Assembly: GCA_900642245.1 (NCBI GenBank)
Contig: CAAAJI010000538.1
Span: 1-32,998 of the forward strand
Origin: Fragilaria radians
Taxonomy: Eukaryota > Bacillariophyta > Fragilariophyceae > Fragilariales > Fragilariaceae
Reading direction: 5' to 3'
DNA: 32,998 bases
This document shows, piece by piece, positions 1 through 7,971 of the stretch. The position numbers and the translations under genes were made by a program. How positions within the stretch are numbered: position 1 is the stretch's first letter; every line of letters starts with the position of its first letter. Under the pieces are notes generated by a model. It saw only the letters and a program-made list of their open reading frames with translations, was not told where the DNA came from and did no database searches.

Positions 1-1740
1 ACGCAGCGTCGATGCTGCCACCAGCTCGCGCTGGGCGAAATAGCGCGCGGTGATGATCTTGGTCTCGTGGAAGCTCCTGTCTTCCCCGGCCTGATCCTTC
101 AGACGGCCCGACACGGTGGACATCTTGAGCCACATCCACCCCAGGCTGACGAGCCCCATCAACTGCATATAGGCATAGGCTCCGGCCCCTGCATTGTTGG
201 GGTCGGCCATGCCGTTCTGGGCAAGCCACATCGTCGCCGCCTGCAGATGCTGGACCGCAGCCTCGAGCGGCTCGGCAATCCCGGCGGGATCGCCCGCGGC
301 CTTCGCATCGGCGATGTCGCGGGTAACCACGTCGAAGAAGGCGCGCACCCCTCGCCCGCCGTCCTTGGCCAGCTTGCGCCCGACCAGATCCATTGCCTGA
401 ACCCCGTTCGTGCCTTCGTAGATCTGGGCGATCCGGGCATCGCGGACGAATTGCTCCATGCCCCATTCGCGGATGTAGCCGTGGCCGCCGAATACCTGCT
501 GCGCGTTGACCGCGGTCTCGAAGCCGCGATCGGTGAGATAACCCTTGATCACTGGGGTAAGCACCGAGATCAGATCGTCGGCGGCAGTTCGCTCTTCCTC
601 GGTCTGGGCCTTGCGCGACAAATCGACCTGCAGCGATCCCCACAGGATCAGCGCCCGCGCCGCCTCGTTGAACACCTTGCCCTCCATCAGCATGCGCCGG
701 ACGTCGGGATGGACGAACAGATTGTCGGCCTTGGCTTTCATGTCCCGGTCTTCGGGCTTCAGCGCGCGTCCTTGCTTACGATCCTTGGCGTACATCACCG
801 CATTCTGATAGGCGACTTCGCCCATCGCCAGGCCCTGCATGCCGACACCAAGGCGGGCCGCGTTCATCATGATGAACATCGCCGCGAGACCCTTCTCCGG
901 CTCGCCGACCAGCCAGCCACGCGCGCCGTCGTAATTCATCACGCAAGTGGAATTGCCGTGAATTCCCATCTTGTGCTCGATCGATCCGCAGCTGACCGGG
1001 TTGCGCTCGCCAACGCTGCCATCCTCATTGACGAGGAACTTGGGCACGACGAACAGGCTGATGCCCTTCACATTGTCGGGCGCTCCGGCAATCTTGGCGA
1101 GCACCAGGTGGATGATGTTCTCGGCCAGGTCATGCTCGCCCGAGGAGATGAAAATCTTGGTTCCGGTAATCTCATAGCTGCCGTCGTCGTTCGGTTCGGC
1201 CTTGGTCTTGATCAGGCCGAGATCGGTCCCGCAATGCGGCTCGGTCAGGTTCATGGTGCCGGTCCAGGCGCCGGCCACCATCTTCGGCACGTACATCGCC
1301 TTCTGCTCGTCGGTGCCCTTCACCAGCAGCGACGCGATCGCCCCGGCCGTCAGCCCGTGGTACATTTCGAACGCCTGGTTGGCCGACAGCACATATTCGC
1401 TGACCGCGCTCGCAAGCACCTGCGGCAGACCCTGCCCGCCATATTCCTCGGGCGCGCTGAGGGTGGTCCAGCCGCCCTCGCAGAACTGCTTGTAGGCATC
1501 CTTGAAGCCGGTCGGGGTGGAAACCGATCCATCGTCGTGGCGGGTGCAGCCTTCCTCATCGCCGATGCGGTTCAATGGTGCCAGCACCTCGCTCGCGAAG
1601 CGTCCGCCTTCGGTCAGGATCGCTTCGACGATGTCGCTCGATGCATTGGTGAACGTGGGCAGATTATCATATTTGCCGAGCTCGACGATATGTTCGAGGA
1701 CGTACTGTGTATCGCGGACGGGGGCGGAATAGACGGGCAT
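1..1740 (-). CDS. acyl-CoA dehydrogenase, large (about 600 aa) type, 3' end cut by the window
   Basis: FAD-dependent acyl-CoA dehydrogenase that introduces the alpha,beta double bond into an acyl-CoA thioester (beta-oxidation or a related acyl-CoA route). I translated it from the complement: it begins MPVYSAPVRDTQYVLEHIV, and 580 codons are present before the left edge, so only a short C-terminal tail is missing. The flavin/substrate loop MNLTEPHCGTDLG lies in the middle domain. The catalytic base is the Glu in IYEGTNG, about residue 442. The C-terminal extension is that of the long FadE5/DmdC-like class rather than the short 380-residue class. Its ATG directly follows the TAA of the MerR gene with no spacer, so the two are co-transcribed. 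Substrate chain length cannot be read from the sequence. Confidence 0.93.
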   Translation of the reverse strand, partial: MPVYSAPVRDTQYVLEHIVELGKYDNLPTFTNASSDIVEAILTEGGRFASEVLAPLNRIGDEEGCTRHDDGSVSTPTGFKDAYKQFCEGGWTTLSAPEEYGGQGLPQVLASAVSEYVLSANQAFEMYHGLTAGAIASLLVKGTDEQKAMYVPKMVAGAWTGTMNLTEPHCGTDLGLIKTKAEPNDDGSYEITGTKIFISSGEHDLAENIIHLVLAKIAGAPDNVKGISLFVVPKFLVNEDGSVGERNPVSCGSIEHKMGIHGNSTCVMNYDGARGWLVGEPEKGLAAMFIMMNAARLGVGMQGLAMGEVAYQNAVMYAKDRKQGRALKPEDRDMKAKADNLFVHPDVRRMLMEGKVFNEAARALILWGSLQVDLSRKAQTEEERTAADDLISVLTPVIKGYLTDRGFETAVNAQQVFGGHGYIREWGMEQFVRDARIAQIYEGTNGVQAMDLVGRKLAKDGGRGVRAFFDVVTRDIADAKAAGDPAGIAEPLEAAVQHLQAATMWLAQNGMADPNNAGAGAYAYMQLMGLVSLGWMWLKMSTVSGRLKDQAGEDRSFHETKIITARYFAQRELVAASTLR

Positions 1741-2124
1741 TTAAGTCTCCTGGTCCTGCGCCTTTACCAGCGCGATGAATTGGGTCAGCTCGGTCACGGT
1801 CGCGTCGATGTCGATCCGCTGCTGGATCAGCTTGTCGGCCTGCGCCTGGCAGCGCTCGATGGTCTTGAGACGCTGCGTCTTGCGCCCGTCGCCGAGGTCG
1901 TAAAGATCGAGCAATTCCTTGATGTCGGCCAGGCTGAGGCCGACCCGTTTACCGCGCAGGATCCACGCCAGCCGGGCCCGGTCCCGCTCCGAATAGAGCC
2001 GGGTGGTGCCGCGCCGCTCGGGCGAAATCAGCGCTTCGTCCTCGTAAAAGCGCAGCGCGCGGGCCGTGACACCGAATTCGTCGCACAATTCGCCGATCGA
2101 GAAATGGACCTTTGTTGCAAGCAT
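1741..2124 (-). CDS. MerR-family transcriptional regulator (LiuR-like position)
   Basis: A 127-residue DNA-binding regulator. The N-terminal MerR winged helix starts at FSIGELCDEFGVTARALRFY and continues through the wing RRGTTRLYSERD. A long dimerisation helix, rich in Gln, Leu and Lys, fills residues 75-127. There is no cysteine cluster at the C-terminus, so a metal or redox sensor of the CueR/SoxR type is unlikely. It is the first gene of an operon with the acyl-CoA dehydrogenase. MerR proteins next to acyl-CoA genes in proteobacteria (LiuR type) control fatty-acid or branched-chain amino-acid breakdown, so a role as local regulator is inferred. The dyad 17 bases upstream of the start is the likely operator. 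Confidence 0.88.
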   Translation of the reverse strand: MLATKVHFSIGELCDEFGVTARALRFYEDEALISPERRGTTRLYSERDRARLAWILRGKRVGLSLADIKELLDLYDLGDGRKTQRLKTIERCQAQADKLIQQRIDIDATVTELTQFIALVKAQDQET

Positions 2125-2141
2125 GAAACGGAGAGTATCTT

Positions 2142-2157
2142 ACCTTTCCGTAAAGGT
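2142..2157 (-). promoter_or_regulatory. dyad in the MerR/acyl-CoA dehydrogenase promoter, probable MerR operator
   Basis: ACCTTT and AAAGGT form perfect 6-bp arms around a 4-bp spacer. Read on the minus strand, a -35-like TTGACC (2155-2160) and a -10-like TACTCT lie 17 bp apart with the dyad between them, where MerR-family operators usually sit. The start codon of the regulator is 17 bases downstream, which suggests autoregulation. Binding is inferred, not shown. Confidence 0.55.
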
Positions 2158-2237
2158 CAATTATCCCTTGGGGGGCGACAAACACCCTACCCCATCCTAT
2201 ATGATGCTCGCAGTGTGACTTAGCGGGATTCGCGATC

Positions 2238-3686
2238 ATGATGACCACCAATCCCTTCGACGACGACAAGCTCCGCGAGGAATGCGGCGTGTTCGGAATC
2301 TGGGGCGCCGACAATGCCTCGAGCTTCGTCGCGCTCGGACTCCACGCACTGCAGCACCGCGGGCAGGAAGCCGCCGGCATCGTCAGCTTCGACGGCCAGC
2401 ACTACCGGGCTCACCGGGCCATGGGCCACGTCGCCGGCAATTTCGACCGCGACGACGTCATTCGCAACCTGTCGGGCCACGTCGGCATTGGTCACGTCCG
2501 CTACTCGACCACGGGCGAGACGGCGTTGCGCAACATCCAGCCATTGTTCGCCGAACTCGCCTCTGGCGGATTTGCGATCGCGCACAACGGCAACCTCTCC
2601 AACGCGATGACGCTTCGCTCGGCGTTGATCCATCGCGGCTCGATCTTCCAGTCGACCAGCGACACCGAAGTCATCATCCATCTAGTCGCCACCTCGTCCT
2701 TCTCGTCGCCAATGGACCGGCTGACCGATGCATTGAAGCAGGTCGAAGGCGCCTATTCCCTCCTCTGCCTGACTCCCGAGGGTCTCGTGGCGTGTCGCGA
2801 CCCGCTCGGGATTCGTCCTTTGGTCATGGGCAAGCTCGGCGAAGCCACGATCTTCGCCTCGGAAAGCGTGGCGCTCGATGTGATCGGTGCCACCTACCTG
2901 CGCGATGTCGAGCCGGGCGAGGTGATCATCGTCAACGAGAAGGGTATCCGCTCCTTCCGTCCCTTCGCCCCGGCGAGCCCCCGCCCGTGCATCTTCGAGC
3001 ACGTCTATTTCTCCCGCCCCGACAGCATCGCCGACGGTCAGTCCGTTTATGAGGTGCGCAAGAACATCGGTGCCGAGCTCTCGCGCGAATCGCCTGTCGT
3101 CGCCGACTATGTTGTTCCGGTCCCCGACTCCGGCGTTCCCGCCGCACTCGGCTTCAGCCAGGCAAGTGGAATCCCGTTCGAACTTGGCATCATCCGCTCA
3201 CACTACGTCGGTCGAACCTTTATCCAGCCCAGTCAGGACGTCCGTCACCTTGGCGTCAAGCTCAAGCACAACGCCAATTCCGCACTTATCCGCGGCAAGA
3301 AGATCGTGCTGGTCGACGACAGTATCGTGCGCGGGACGACCTCGCTCAAGATCGTCCAGATGATGCGCGACGCCGGCGCGGTGGAGGTCCACATGCGGAT
3401 TGCCTCGCCGCCGACCAAGCACAGCTGCTTCTACGGCGTCGACACGCCCGAGCGCTCGAAACTGCTCGCGGCGCAAATGGACGTCGAGAAGATGACCCAA
3501 TACATCAATGCCGACAGCCTCGCCTTCGTCTCGATCGATGGTCTTTATCGCGCGCTCGGCGATGTCCGCGACGGCGCCAGCCCGCAGCGGTGCGATGCCT
3601 GCTTCACCGGGGACTATCCGACCAGGCTGACGGATTATGACAGCGACGGCAAAGCCAAGCCCCTGTCGCTCGTCGCTAGCCGCTAA
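2238..3686 (+). CDS. purF: amidophosphoribosyltransferase
   Basis: Catalyses the first committed step of purine synthesis: PRPP and glutamine give 5-phosphoribosylamine. The protein has 482 residues. A short propeptide precedes the nucleophilic Cys16 (LREECGVFG), which becomes the N-terminus after processing. The class II glutaminase domain is followed by a phosphoribosyltransferase domain with the PRPP loop VLVDDSIVRGTTS near residue 356. Cysteines at 251, 397, 452 and 455 (the last two as CDAC) match the 4Fe-4S ligands of the Bacillus-type enzyme, so this is the Fe-S class and not the cluster-free E. coli class. Two ATGs are adjacent at 2238 and 2241. A weak -10-like TATGAT lies at 2200-2205, without a convincing -35. 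The SDR gene follows after 10 bases. Confidence 0.97.
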   Translation: MMTTNPFDDDKLREECGVFGIWGADNASSFVALGLHALQHRGQEAAGIVSFDGQHYRAHRAMGHVAGNFDRDDVIRNLSGHVGIGHVRYSTTGETALRNIQPLFAELASGGFAIAHNGNLSNAMTLRSALIHRGSIFQSTSDTEVIIHLVATSSFSSPMDRLTDALKQVEGAYSLLCLTPEGLVACRDPLGIRPLVMGKLGEATIFASESVALDVIGATYLRDVEPGEVIIVNEKGIRSFRPFAPASPRPCIFEHVYFSRPDSIADGQSVYEVRKNIGAELSRESPVVADYVVPVPDSGVPAALGFSQASGIPFELGIIRSHYVGRTFIQPSQDVRHLGVKLKHNANSALIRGKKIVLVDDSIVRGTTSLKIVQMMRDAGAVEVHMRIASPPTKHSCFYGVDTPERSKLLAAQMDVEKMTQYINADSLAFVSIDGLYRALGDVRDGASPQRCDACFTGDYPTRLTDYDSDGKAKPLSLVASR

Positions 3687-3696
3687 GAGGACGACA

Positions 3697-4410
3697 ATGA
3701 CCGACACGAAGCCGTTCCACGGCAAGCTTGCGCTCGTAACCGGCGCCAGTCGTGGCATCGGCGCCGCAATCGCCGAGGCGCTTGCTGCCGGTGGCGCCCA
3801 TGCCATCCTGACTGCACGCAACACGCATTCGCTCGAAGAAGTCGAGGATCGCATCCATGCCGCCGGTGGCAATGCAACGATTGCGCCGATGGATCTTACC
3901 GAAACGGAGCACGTCAAGAAGCTGGCGGAAGCTGTGGCCGAGCGCTGGGGCACGCTCGACATCCTGGTGCTGAACGCGGCGATGCTCGGCAGCTTGAGCC
4001 CGGTCGAGCATCTCGACGCCAAGGAACTTGTCCGCCTGTTCGCTCTCAACGTCCACGCCAATCAAGCGCTGATTGCGGCATTCGATCCGTTGCTGCGTCG
4101 ATCGCCCAGAGCCGACGTCATCGGCATAACTTCGTCGGTCGGCAGCGAGCCGCGCGCCTTTTGGGGCGGCTATGGCGCGTCGAAGGCGGCGTTCGAGACC
4201 TTGCTCGGCGCTTATGCGGATGAAACCGCGCATGCCGGCAAGCTACGGGTCCAGATTGTCGATCCGGGCGCAACGCGGACGAGGATGCGGCAACTGGCTT
4301 TCCCCGGCGAAGAGCCCGAGACGCTGAAGGGGCCGGAAGTCGTCGCGGCGGCGGTGCTAGCCCATTTGCAGGGCGATCTGCCGACGGGAAGCCGGGTCAG
4401 GATCGACTGA
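3697..4410 (+). CDS. short-chain dehydrogenase/reductase (SDR)
   Basis: An NAD(P)-dependent oxidoreductase of 237 residues with the classical SDR fold. The cofactor motif VTGASRGIG is at residues 14-22 and the NAA motif is in the middle. The catalytic set is Ser146/Ser147, Tyr159 and Lys163 (YGASK). The ATG at 3697 is preferred because an AGAGGA ribosome site lies six bases upstream; a longer in-frame start at 3637 would run into purF. It is 10 bases from purF and probably co-transcribed. The substrate is unknown and there is no obvious purine role. The stop overlaps, tail to tail, the end of the cyclopropane synthase gene. Confidence 0.9.
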   Translation: MTDTKPFHGKLALVTGASRGIGAAIAEALAAGGAHAILTARNTHSLEEVEDRIHAAGGNATIAPMDLTETEHVKKLAEAVAERWGTLDILVLNAAMLGSLSPVEHLDAKELVRLFALNVHANQALIAAFDPLLRRSPRADVIGITSSVGSEPRAFWGGYGASKAAFETLLGAYADETAHAGKLRVQIVDPGATRTRMRQLAFPGEEPETLKGPEVVAAAVLAHLQGDLPTGSRVRID

Positions 4411-5641
4411 GGGTTACCTGCGCGACGTCGATTCCGCGGCCGCGAAAACCGCCTTCGCAATACATCAGATAATAGCGCCACAATTTGTGGAACGCTTCGT
4501 CGAAGCCGGACAGCCGGCCGTCGCGAAGGGCGCGGTCATACTGCGAGCACCATATGCGCAGCGTTTCGGCGTAATCGAGACCGAAGCCGTCTCGGTCGCT
4601 CCAGCCGAGGCCACGATTTCCCGCAAGTGCCTGGAATCGCGGCTCGTTGAGCAGCATGCCACCCGGGAAGATGTAAGCCTGGATGAAATCGGCGCTGCTC
4701 GAATAAGCGTCGAACAAGCGGTGGTCGATGCTGATGAACTGGAGCGCCGCCTTGCCGCCGGGCTTGAGGTTGCGCGCGATGCAATCGAGATAGGCCGGCC
4801 ACCAGCGCTCGCCCACTGCTTCGACCATCTCGATCGAGGCTATGGCATCGAATGTCTCGGAGACCTGCCGGTAATCCTGCAGGCGGATTTCGACGAGGTC
4901 GCCGAGCCCGGCTTCGGCGATCCGCGCTTCGGCCCAGGATTTCTGTTCGGCGGAGAGGGTCAGTCCGACCACTGTCACGCCCCGCCTCGCAGCCTCGATC
5001 GCCAGCGCGCCCCAACCGCAGCCGATCTCAAGCAAGCGGTCGCCGGGCTTCAGGTCGAGCCGGTCGAGCAGCAGTGCGATCTTGCGATGCTGGGCTGCCT
5101 CCAGATCGTCGCCAGGGGCGAAGCGCGCCGCGGAATATGTCATGCTCGGGTCGAGCCAAGCGGCGTAGAAATCATTGCCGAGGTCGTAATGTGCGGCGAT
5201 ATTGCGACGCGCTCGGGCCGGGCCGTTGTCGCGCATCCGGTGCGCGAGCGCGTTGATCCAGCGCATCGGCCCCTTGGCGCGTGCGGCGTCGCCCAACGCC
5301 ACCGCATTGGCCATGAACAAGGCGAATAACGGCACCGGGTCGGGCGACGACCATTCGCCGGCAGCCCAGGCCTTGTACCAACCGACCGATCCGGAGGTTG
5401 CGACGCGCACCAACGGCATCCAGCTATGTAGCCGGACCACGGCCACTGGTCCTTCCTTGTGGAAGCCGATGCGGCGCTGCGATCCGTCGGGCAGCGTCGC
5501 CTCGATCCCGCCCAGTTCCAGCCGCTCGTCTAGCCGGTCGAGAAGGCGCGCAAAGGCGGGTGCCGCGATCCGGCCGAACACCCCGGCGCCAGTGGCAAAG
5601 GCGCGGTCCGCCCGGACAAGATGTGATCCACGCGACGCCAT
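4397..5641 (-). CDS. cfa: cyclopropane-fatty-acyl-phospholipid synthase family methyltransferase
   Basis: A SAM-dependent enzyme that adds a methylene bridge (or methyl group) to unsaturated acyl chains of membrane phospholipids. It has 414 residues. The N-terminal lipid-binding region is followed by AHYDLGNDFYAAWLDPSMTY and the SAM motif LLEIGCGWG. The position of the E. coli CFA Cys139 (YSC) is Ala here (YSAARF), while the active-site glutamate region IASIEMVEAVGE is kept. It lies 12 bases downstream of the photolyase gene, so the two are co-transcribed. In Rhodobacter a photolyase-cfa pair belongs to the singlet-oxygen sigma-E regulon, so a photo-oxidative stress role is a reasonable inference. 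It could also be a non-cyclopropane lipid methyltransferase. Confidence 0.88.
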   Translation of the reverse strand: MASRGSHLVRADRAFATGAGVFGRIAAPAFARLLDRLDERLELGGIEATLPDGSQRRIGFHKEGPVAVVRLHSWMPLVRVATSGSVGWYKAWAAGEWSSPDPVPLFALFMANAVALGDAARAKGPMRWINALAHRMRDNGPARARRNIAAHYDLGNDFYAAWLDPSMTYSAARFAPGDDLEAAQHRKIALLLDRLDLKPGDRLLEIGCGWGALAIEAARRGVTVVGLTLSAEQKSWAEARIAEAGLGDLVEIRLQDYRQVSETFDAIASIEMVEAVGERWWPAYLDCIARNLKPGGKAALQFISIDHRLFDAYSSSADFIQAYIFPGGMLLNEPRFQALAGNRGLGWSDRDGFGLDYAETLRIWCSQYDRALRDGRLSGFDEAFHKLWRYYLMYCEGGFRGRGIDVAQVTLSRS

Positions 5642-5653
5642 CGGCCGACTATC

Positions 5654-7018
5654 CTACCCCTGCCTGGTCAAGGCAAGCGCAGCGAGTGCGCGCTCGCGGG
5701 CCTCGCGGTGGCCGATGATCTTGGGCGGGTAAGCCCCGCGCCGGCCGTCCGGCGGGTCGTGGATCTCCGCATCGCTGAAATCGGCCAATTCCGGCACCCA
5801 GCGGCGGACGTAGCCGGCAGCATCGAACTTTTCCGACTGGACCAATGGCGCCATGATCCGGCTGAACATGTTGGCGTCGATGCCGCTCCCCGCAATCCAC
5901 TGCCAGTTGGTCGAGTTCGAGCCGTAATCGGCGTCGACCAGCGTATCCCAGAACCATTGCTCGCCGACCCGCCAGTCGATCAGCAGATGCTTCACCAGGA
6001 AGCTCGCCGCGATCATCCGCACCCGGTTGTGCATCCACCCCGACGTCCACAACTGGCGCATCCCCGCGTCCACGATCGGGTAGCCGGTCCGGCCCGTCCT
6101 CCAGGCTGCGACATCGTCGGGGGCATCGCGCCAGGCCAAGGCATCGAGCTGCGGCCGGCCACCGACATGACCATGTTCGGGAAGCTGGAAAATGACGTTC
6201 TGGGCATAATCGCGCCAGCCAAGCTCGCCCAGGAAGGTCTCGACCGAGCCGCCCGCATCGGCGATCCGGTGCCAGATGGTGGCCGGTGATATTTCGCCGA
6301 AATGAAGATGCGGCGAGAGACGCGCACTGCCTTCGACCGATGGCAGATTGCGCTGACCTTCATAGTGCAAGGCGATGGCGGCAAAGTCCTCGAGGCGACC
6401 GGCAGCGCCGGCTTCGCCGGGCGTCCATTCCTCGCGGAAACCCGCTGCCCAGTCTGGCTTGCTGGGGAGCAGGCGCCAGTCGCCAAGCGCGTCGGTTGAT
6501 GGCCATGCGTCGGGCGGATCGATGCGGTCGGGCGGAGGGAGCGGATCGGGCGGTGGCAGCCGCTCGCGAAGGGCGCGCCAGAATGGGGTGAAGATCTTGT
6601 ACGGCTGGCCGCCGCCGTTGGTGACGCTGCCCGGCGGGACGAGGTAATTGCCGTCGTGCAGGACAAGGTCGAGCCGCGCCGCCACCGCATGCTCAGCATT
6701 GCGCCACCACGGCTCGTAATGGCGCAGCGCATGGACCCTGCTTGCTCCCACTTCCCCCGCCAGCTCGGCCAAGACATCGTCCGACCGTCCGCGCCGGAGA
6801 AGCAACCGCGAACCCTTCGCCTCCAGCGCGGTCCCAAGCGCGGCAAGGCTGTGATGAAGCCACCAGCGCGAGGCCGCGCCCATCCGGCGATGCCGGGGCG
6901 TTTCATCGTCCAAGATATAGACCGGGACTACCGGCCCTTCGGCCGCAGCGGCGACTAGCGCCGCCTGATCGGCCAGCCGCAGATCGCGACGCAGCCAGAG
7001 AATGGTCGGTTCCGTCAA
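5654..7018 (-). CDS. phrB: deoxyribodipyrimidine photolyase (class I)
   Basis: A light-driven FAD enzyme that splits cyclobutane pyrimidine dimers. It has 454 residues. The N-terminal Rossmann-like antenna domain begins ILWLRRDLRLADQAAL. The FAD domain carries LSPHLHFGEISP, LGWRDYAQNVIFQLPE, TGYPIVDAGMRQLW, WMHNRVRM and the STNWQW segment. The tryptophans of the electron-transfer chain are present by motif. The start codon is TTG at 7018; the conserved N-terminus leaves no room for a downstream ATG, and the TTG overlaps the TGA of the upstream membrane hydrolase by four bases, which suggests translational coupling. A cryptochrome function cannot be excluded from sequence. Confidence 0.93.
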   Translation of the reverse strand: MTEPTILWLRRDLRLADQAALVAAAAEGPVVPVYILDDETPRHRRMGAASRWWLHHSLAALGTALEAKGSRLLLRRGRSDDVLAELAGEVGASRVHALRHYEPWWRNAEHAVAARLDLVLHDGNYLVPPGSVTNGGGQPYKIFTPFWRALRERLPPPDPLPPPDRIDPPDAWPSTDALGDWRLLPSKPDWAAGFREEWTPGEAGAAGRLEDFAAIALHYEGQRNLPSVEGSARLSPHLHFGEISPATIWHRIADAGGSVETFLGELGWRDYAQNVIFQLPEHGHVGGRPQLDALAWRDAPDDVAAWRTGRTGYPIVDAGMRQLWTSGWMHNRVRMIAASFLVKHLLIDWRVGEQWFWDTLVDADYGSNSTNWQWIAGSGIDANMFSRIMAPLVQSEKFDAAGYVRRWVPELADFSDAEIHDPPDGRRGAYPPKIIGHREARERALAALALTRQG

Positions 7019-7971
7019 CAGCCGGGTCCCGGCAGCGGCACCAGCGTTTCTCGCGACAGGCGGGAGCTGCGCGATCCGGCCTGGCCATAGCGCGCGTCGC
7101 CGATCGTCACCCGCGCCTCACAGCGCCCGCGCTCGATGCTTGCGACCGGCAGGATCGACCAGCCGAGGAATTGGCGCATCGACCGGTCGCGCGCCATTGC
7201 AGCGTGCACGAGCGGGTCGTCCATTCCATCGGGCTGAAGTGGCTGGCTGGGCAGCAGTCCACCGTTGAACGGCCTGAATTCGGCGCGGCCGACCGAGCGG
7301 CCTTCGCGCCAGCTCATCGTCCGTTGCCAGAACCAGACTGGCGGCGGCGAGGCAAAGATTGCCGTCGCGGCGGGGGCTCGCCGCTGCACCGCCTCCGTCG
7401 CCGTCCGGCTGAGACCGAGATTGAACGAGACATAGACCAGTGCCACTGCAATCGCCCCCTGCACCGGTCGCTGCCATTGCTGCCCGCGGCGCTCGCGCCA
7501 GCGCGACCAGGCGATTGATCCGGCGATCAGGGTCCACAGCCAGACATCGATGATGAACAGGCTGTCGGCGTGATACCAGTCATTGCTGAATGGCGAGAGC
7601 AGTTGCACCGAATAGGTGGTTTGCAGGTCGAGCAACGGATGGGTGATTGCGCCGATGTAGCAAAGCGCCAGCAACCAGCCGACATGCATTTCCAGTCCGC
7701 TTTTGAAGGTCGCGCCGCGCTTCACTTGCCATCGGTCGAGCAGCCACAGCAAGCCTGCCAACAAGGGCGGCATCACCAGCACGCCGCCGACCAGCCCATG
7801 GGTGAAGCCGCGATGCATCGCCAGCGGCGCCCAGGGAACCCAGCCGAAGAAGACGTCGATATCGGGCATGTTGGCGCCGAGAATCAGCGCGGCGAGGCCC
7901 TTGCGTGACTTGTTCTTGAGGCCGGCCTGGCCGAGCGCCCAGCCGGCGAGACTGTGAGTGAAATTATCCAT
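7015..7971 (-). CDS. YdjM-like membrane-bound metal-dependent hydrolase (DUF457)
   Basis: An integral membrane protein of 318 residues. The histidine/aspartate signature of the LexA-regulated YdjM family is present: MDNFTHSLAGW at the N-terminus, GANMPDID, HRGFTHGL, THPLLDLQTTY and the HADSLFIID stretch. Several hydrophobic helices run between residues 60 and 200, followed by a hydrophilic C-terminal part. The exact reaction is not established for the family. In E. coli YdjM is SOS-induced, which fits the overlapping photolyase gene downstream. No ribosome site precedes the ATG; the start overlaps the TAA of the GxxExxY gene (TAATG), so its translation may depend on that gene. Confidence 0.85.
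   Translation of the reverse strand: MDNFTHSLAGWALGQAGLKNKSRKGLAALILGANMPDIDVFFGWVPWAPLAMHRGFTHGLVGGVLVMPPLLAGLLWLLDRWQVKRGATFKSGLEMHVGWLLALCYIGAITHPLLDLQTTYSVQLLSPFSNDWYHADSLFIIDVWLWTLIAGSIAWSRWRERRGQQWQRPVQGAIAVALVYVSFNLGLSRTATEAVQRRAPAATAIFASPPPVWFWQRTMSWREGRSVGRAEFRPFNGGLLPSQPLQPDGMDDPLVHAAMARDRSMRQFLGWSILPVASIERGRCEARVTIGDARYGQAGSRSSRLSRETLVPLPGPGC

Noticed and set aside
67..2223. 718-codon plus-strand open frame
   Set aside because: It is antisense to the acyl-CoA dehydrogenase and MerR genes, whose translations match known families. Long antisense frames are expected where G/C-rich third positions remove stop codons.
3637..3696. upstream start for the SDR gene
   Set aside because: It would overlap the end of purF, and the resulting residues are not SDR-like; the ATG at 3697 has a good ribosome site and precedes the Rossmann motif by the usual distance.
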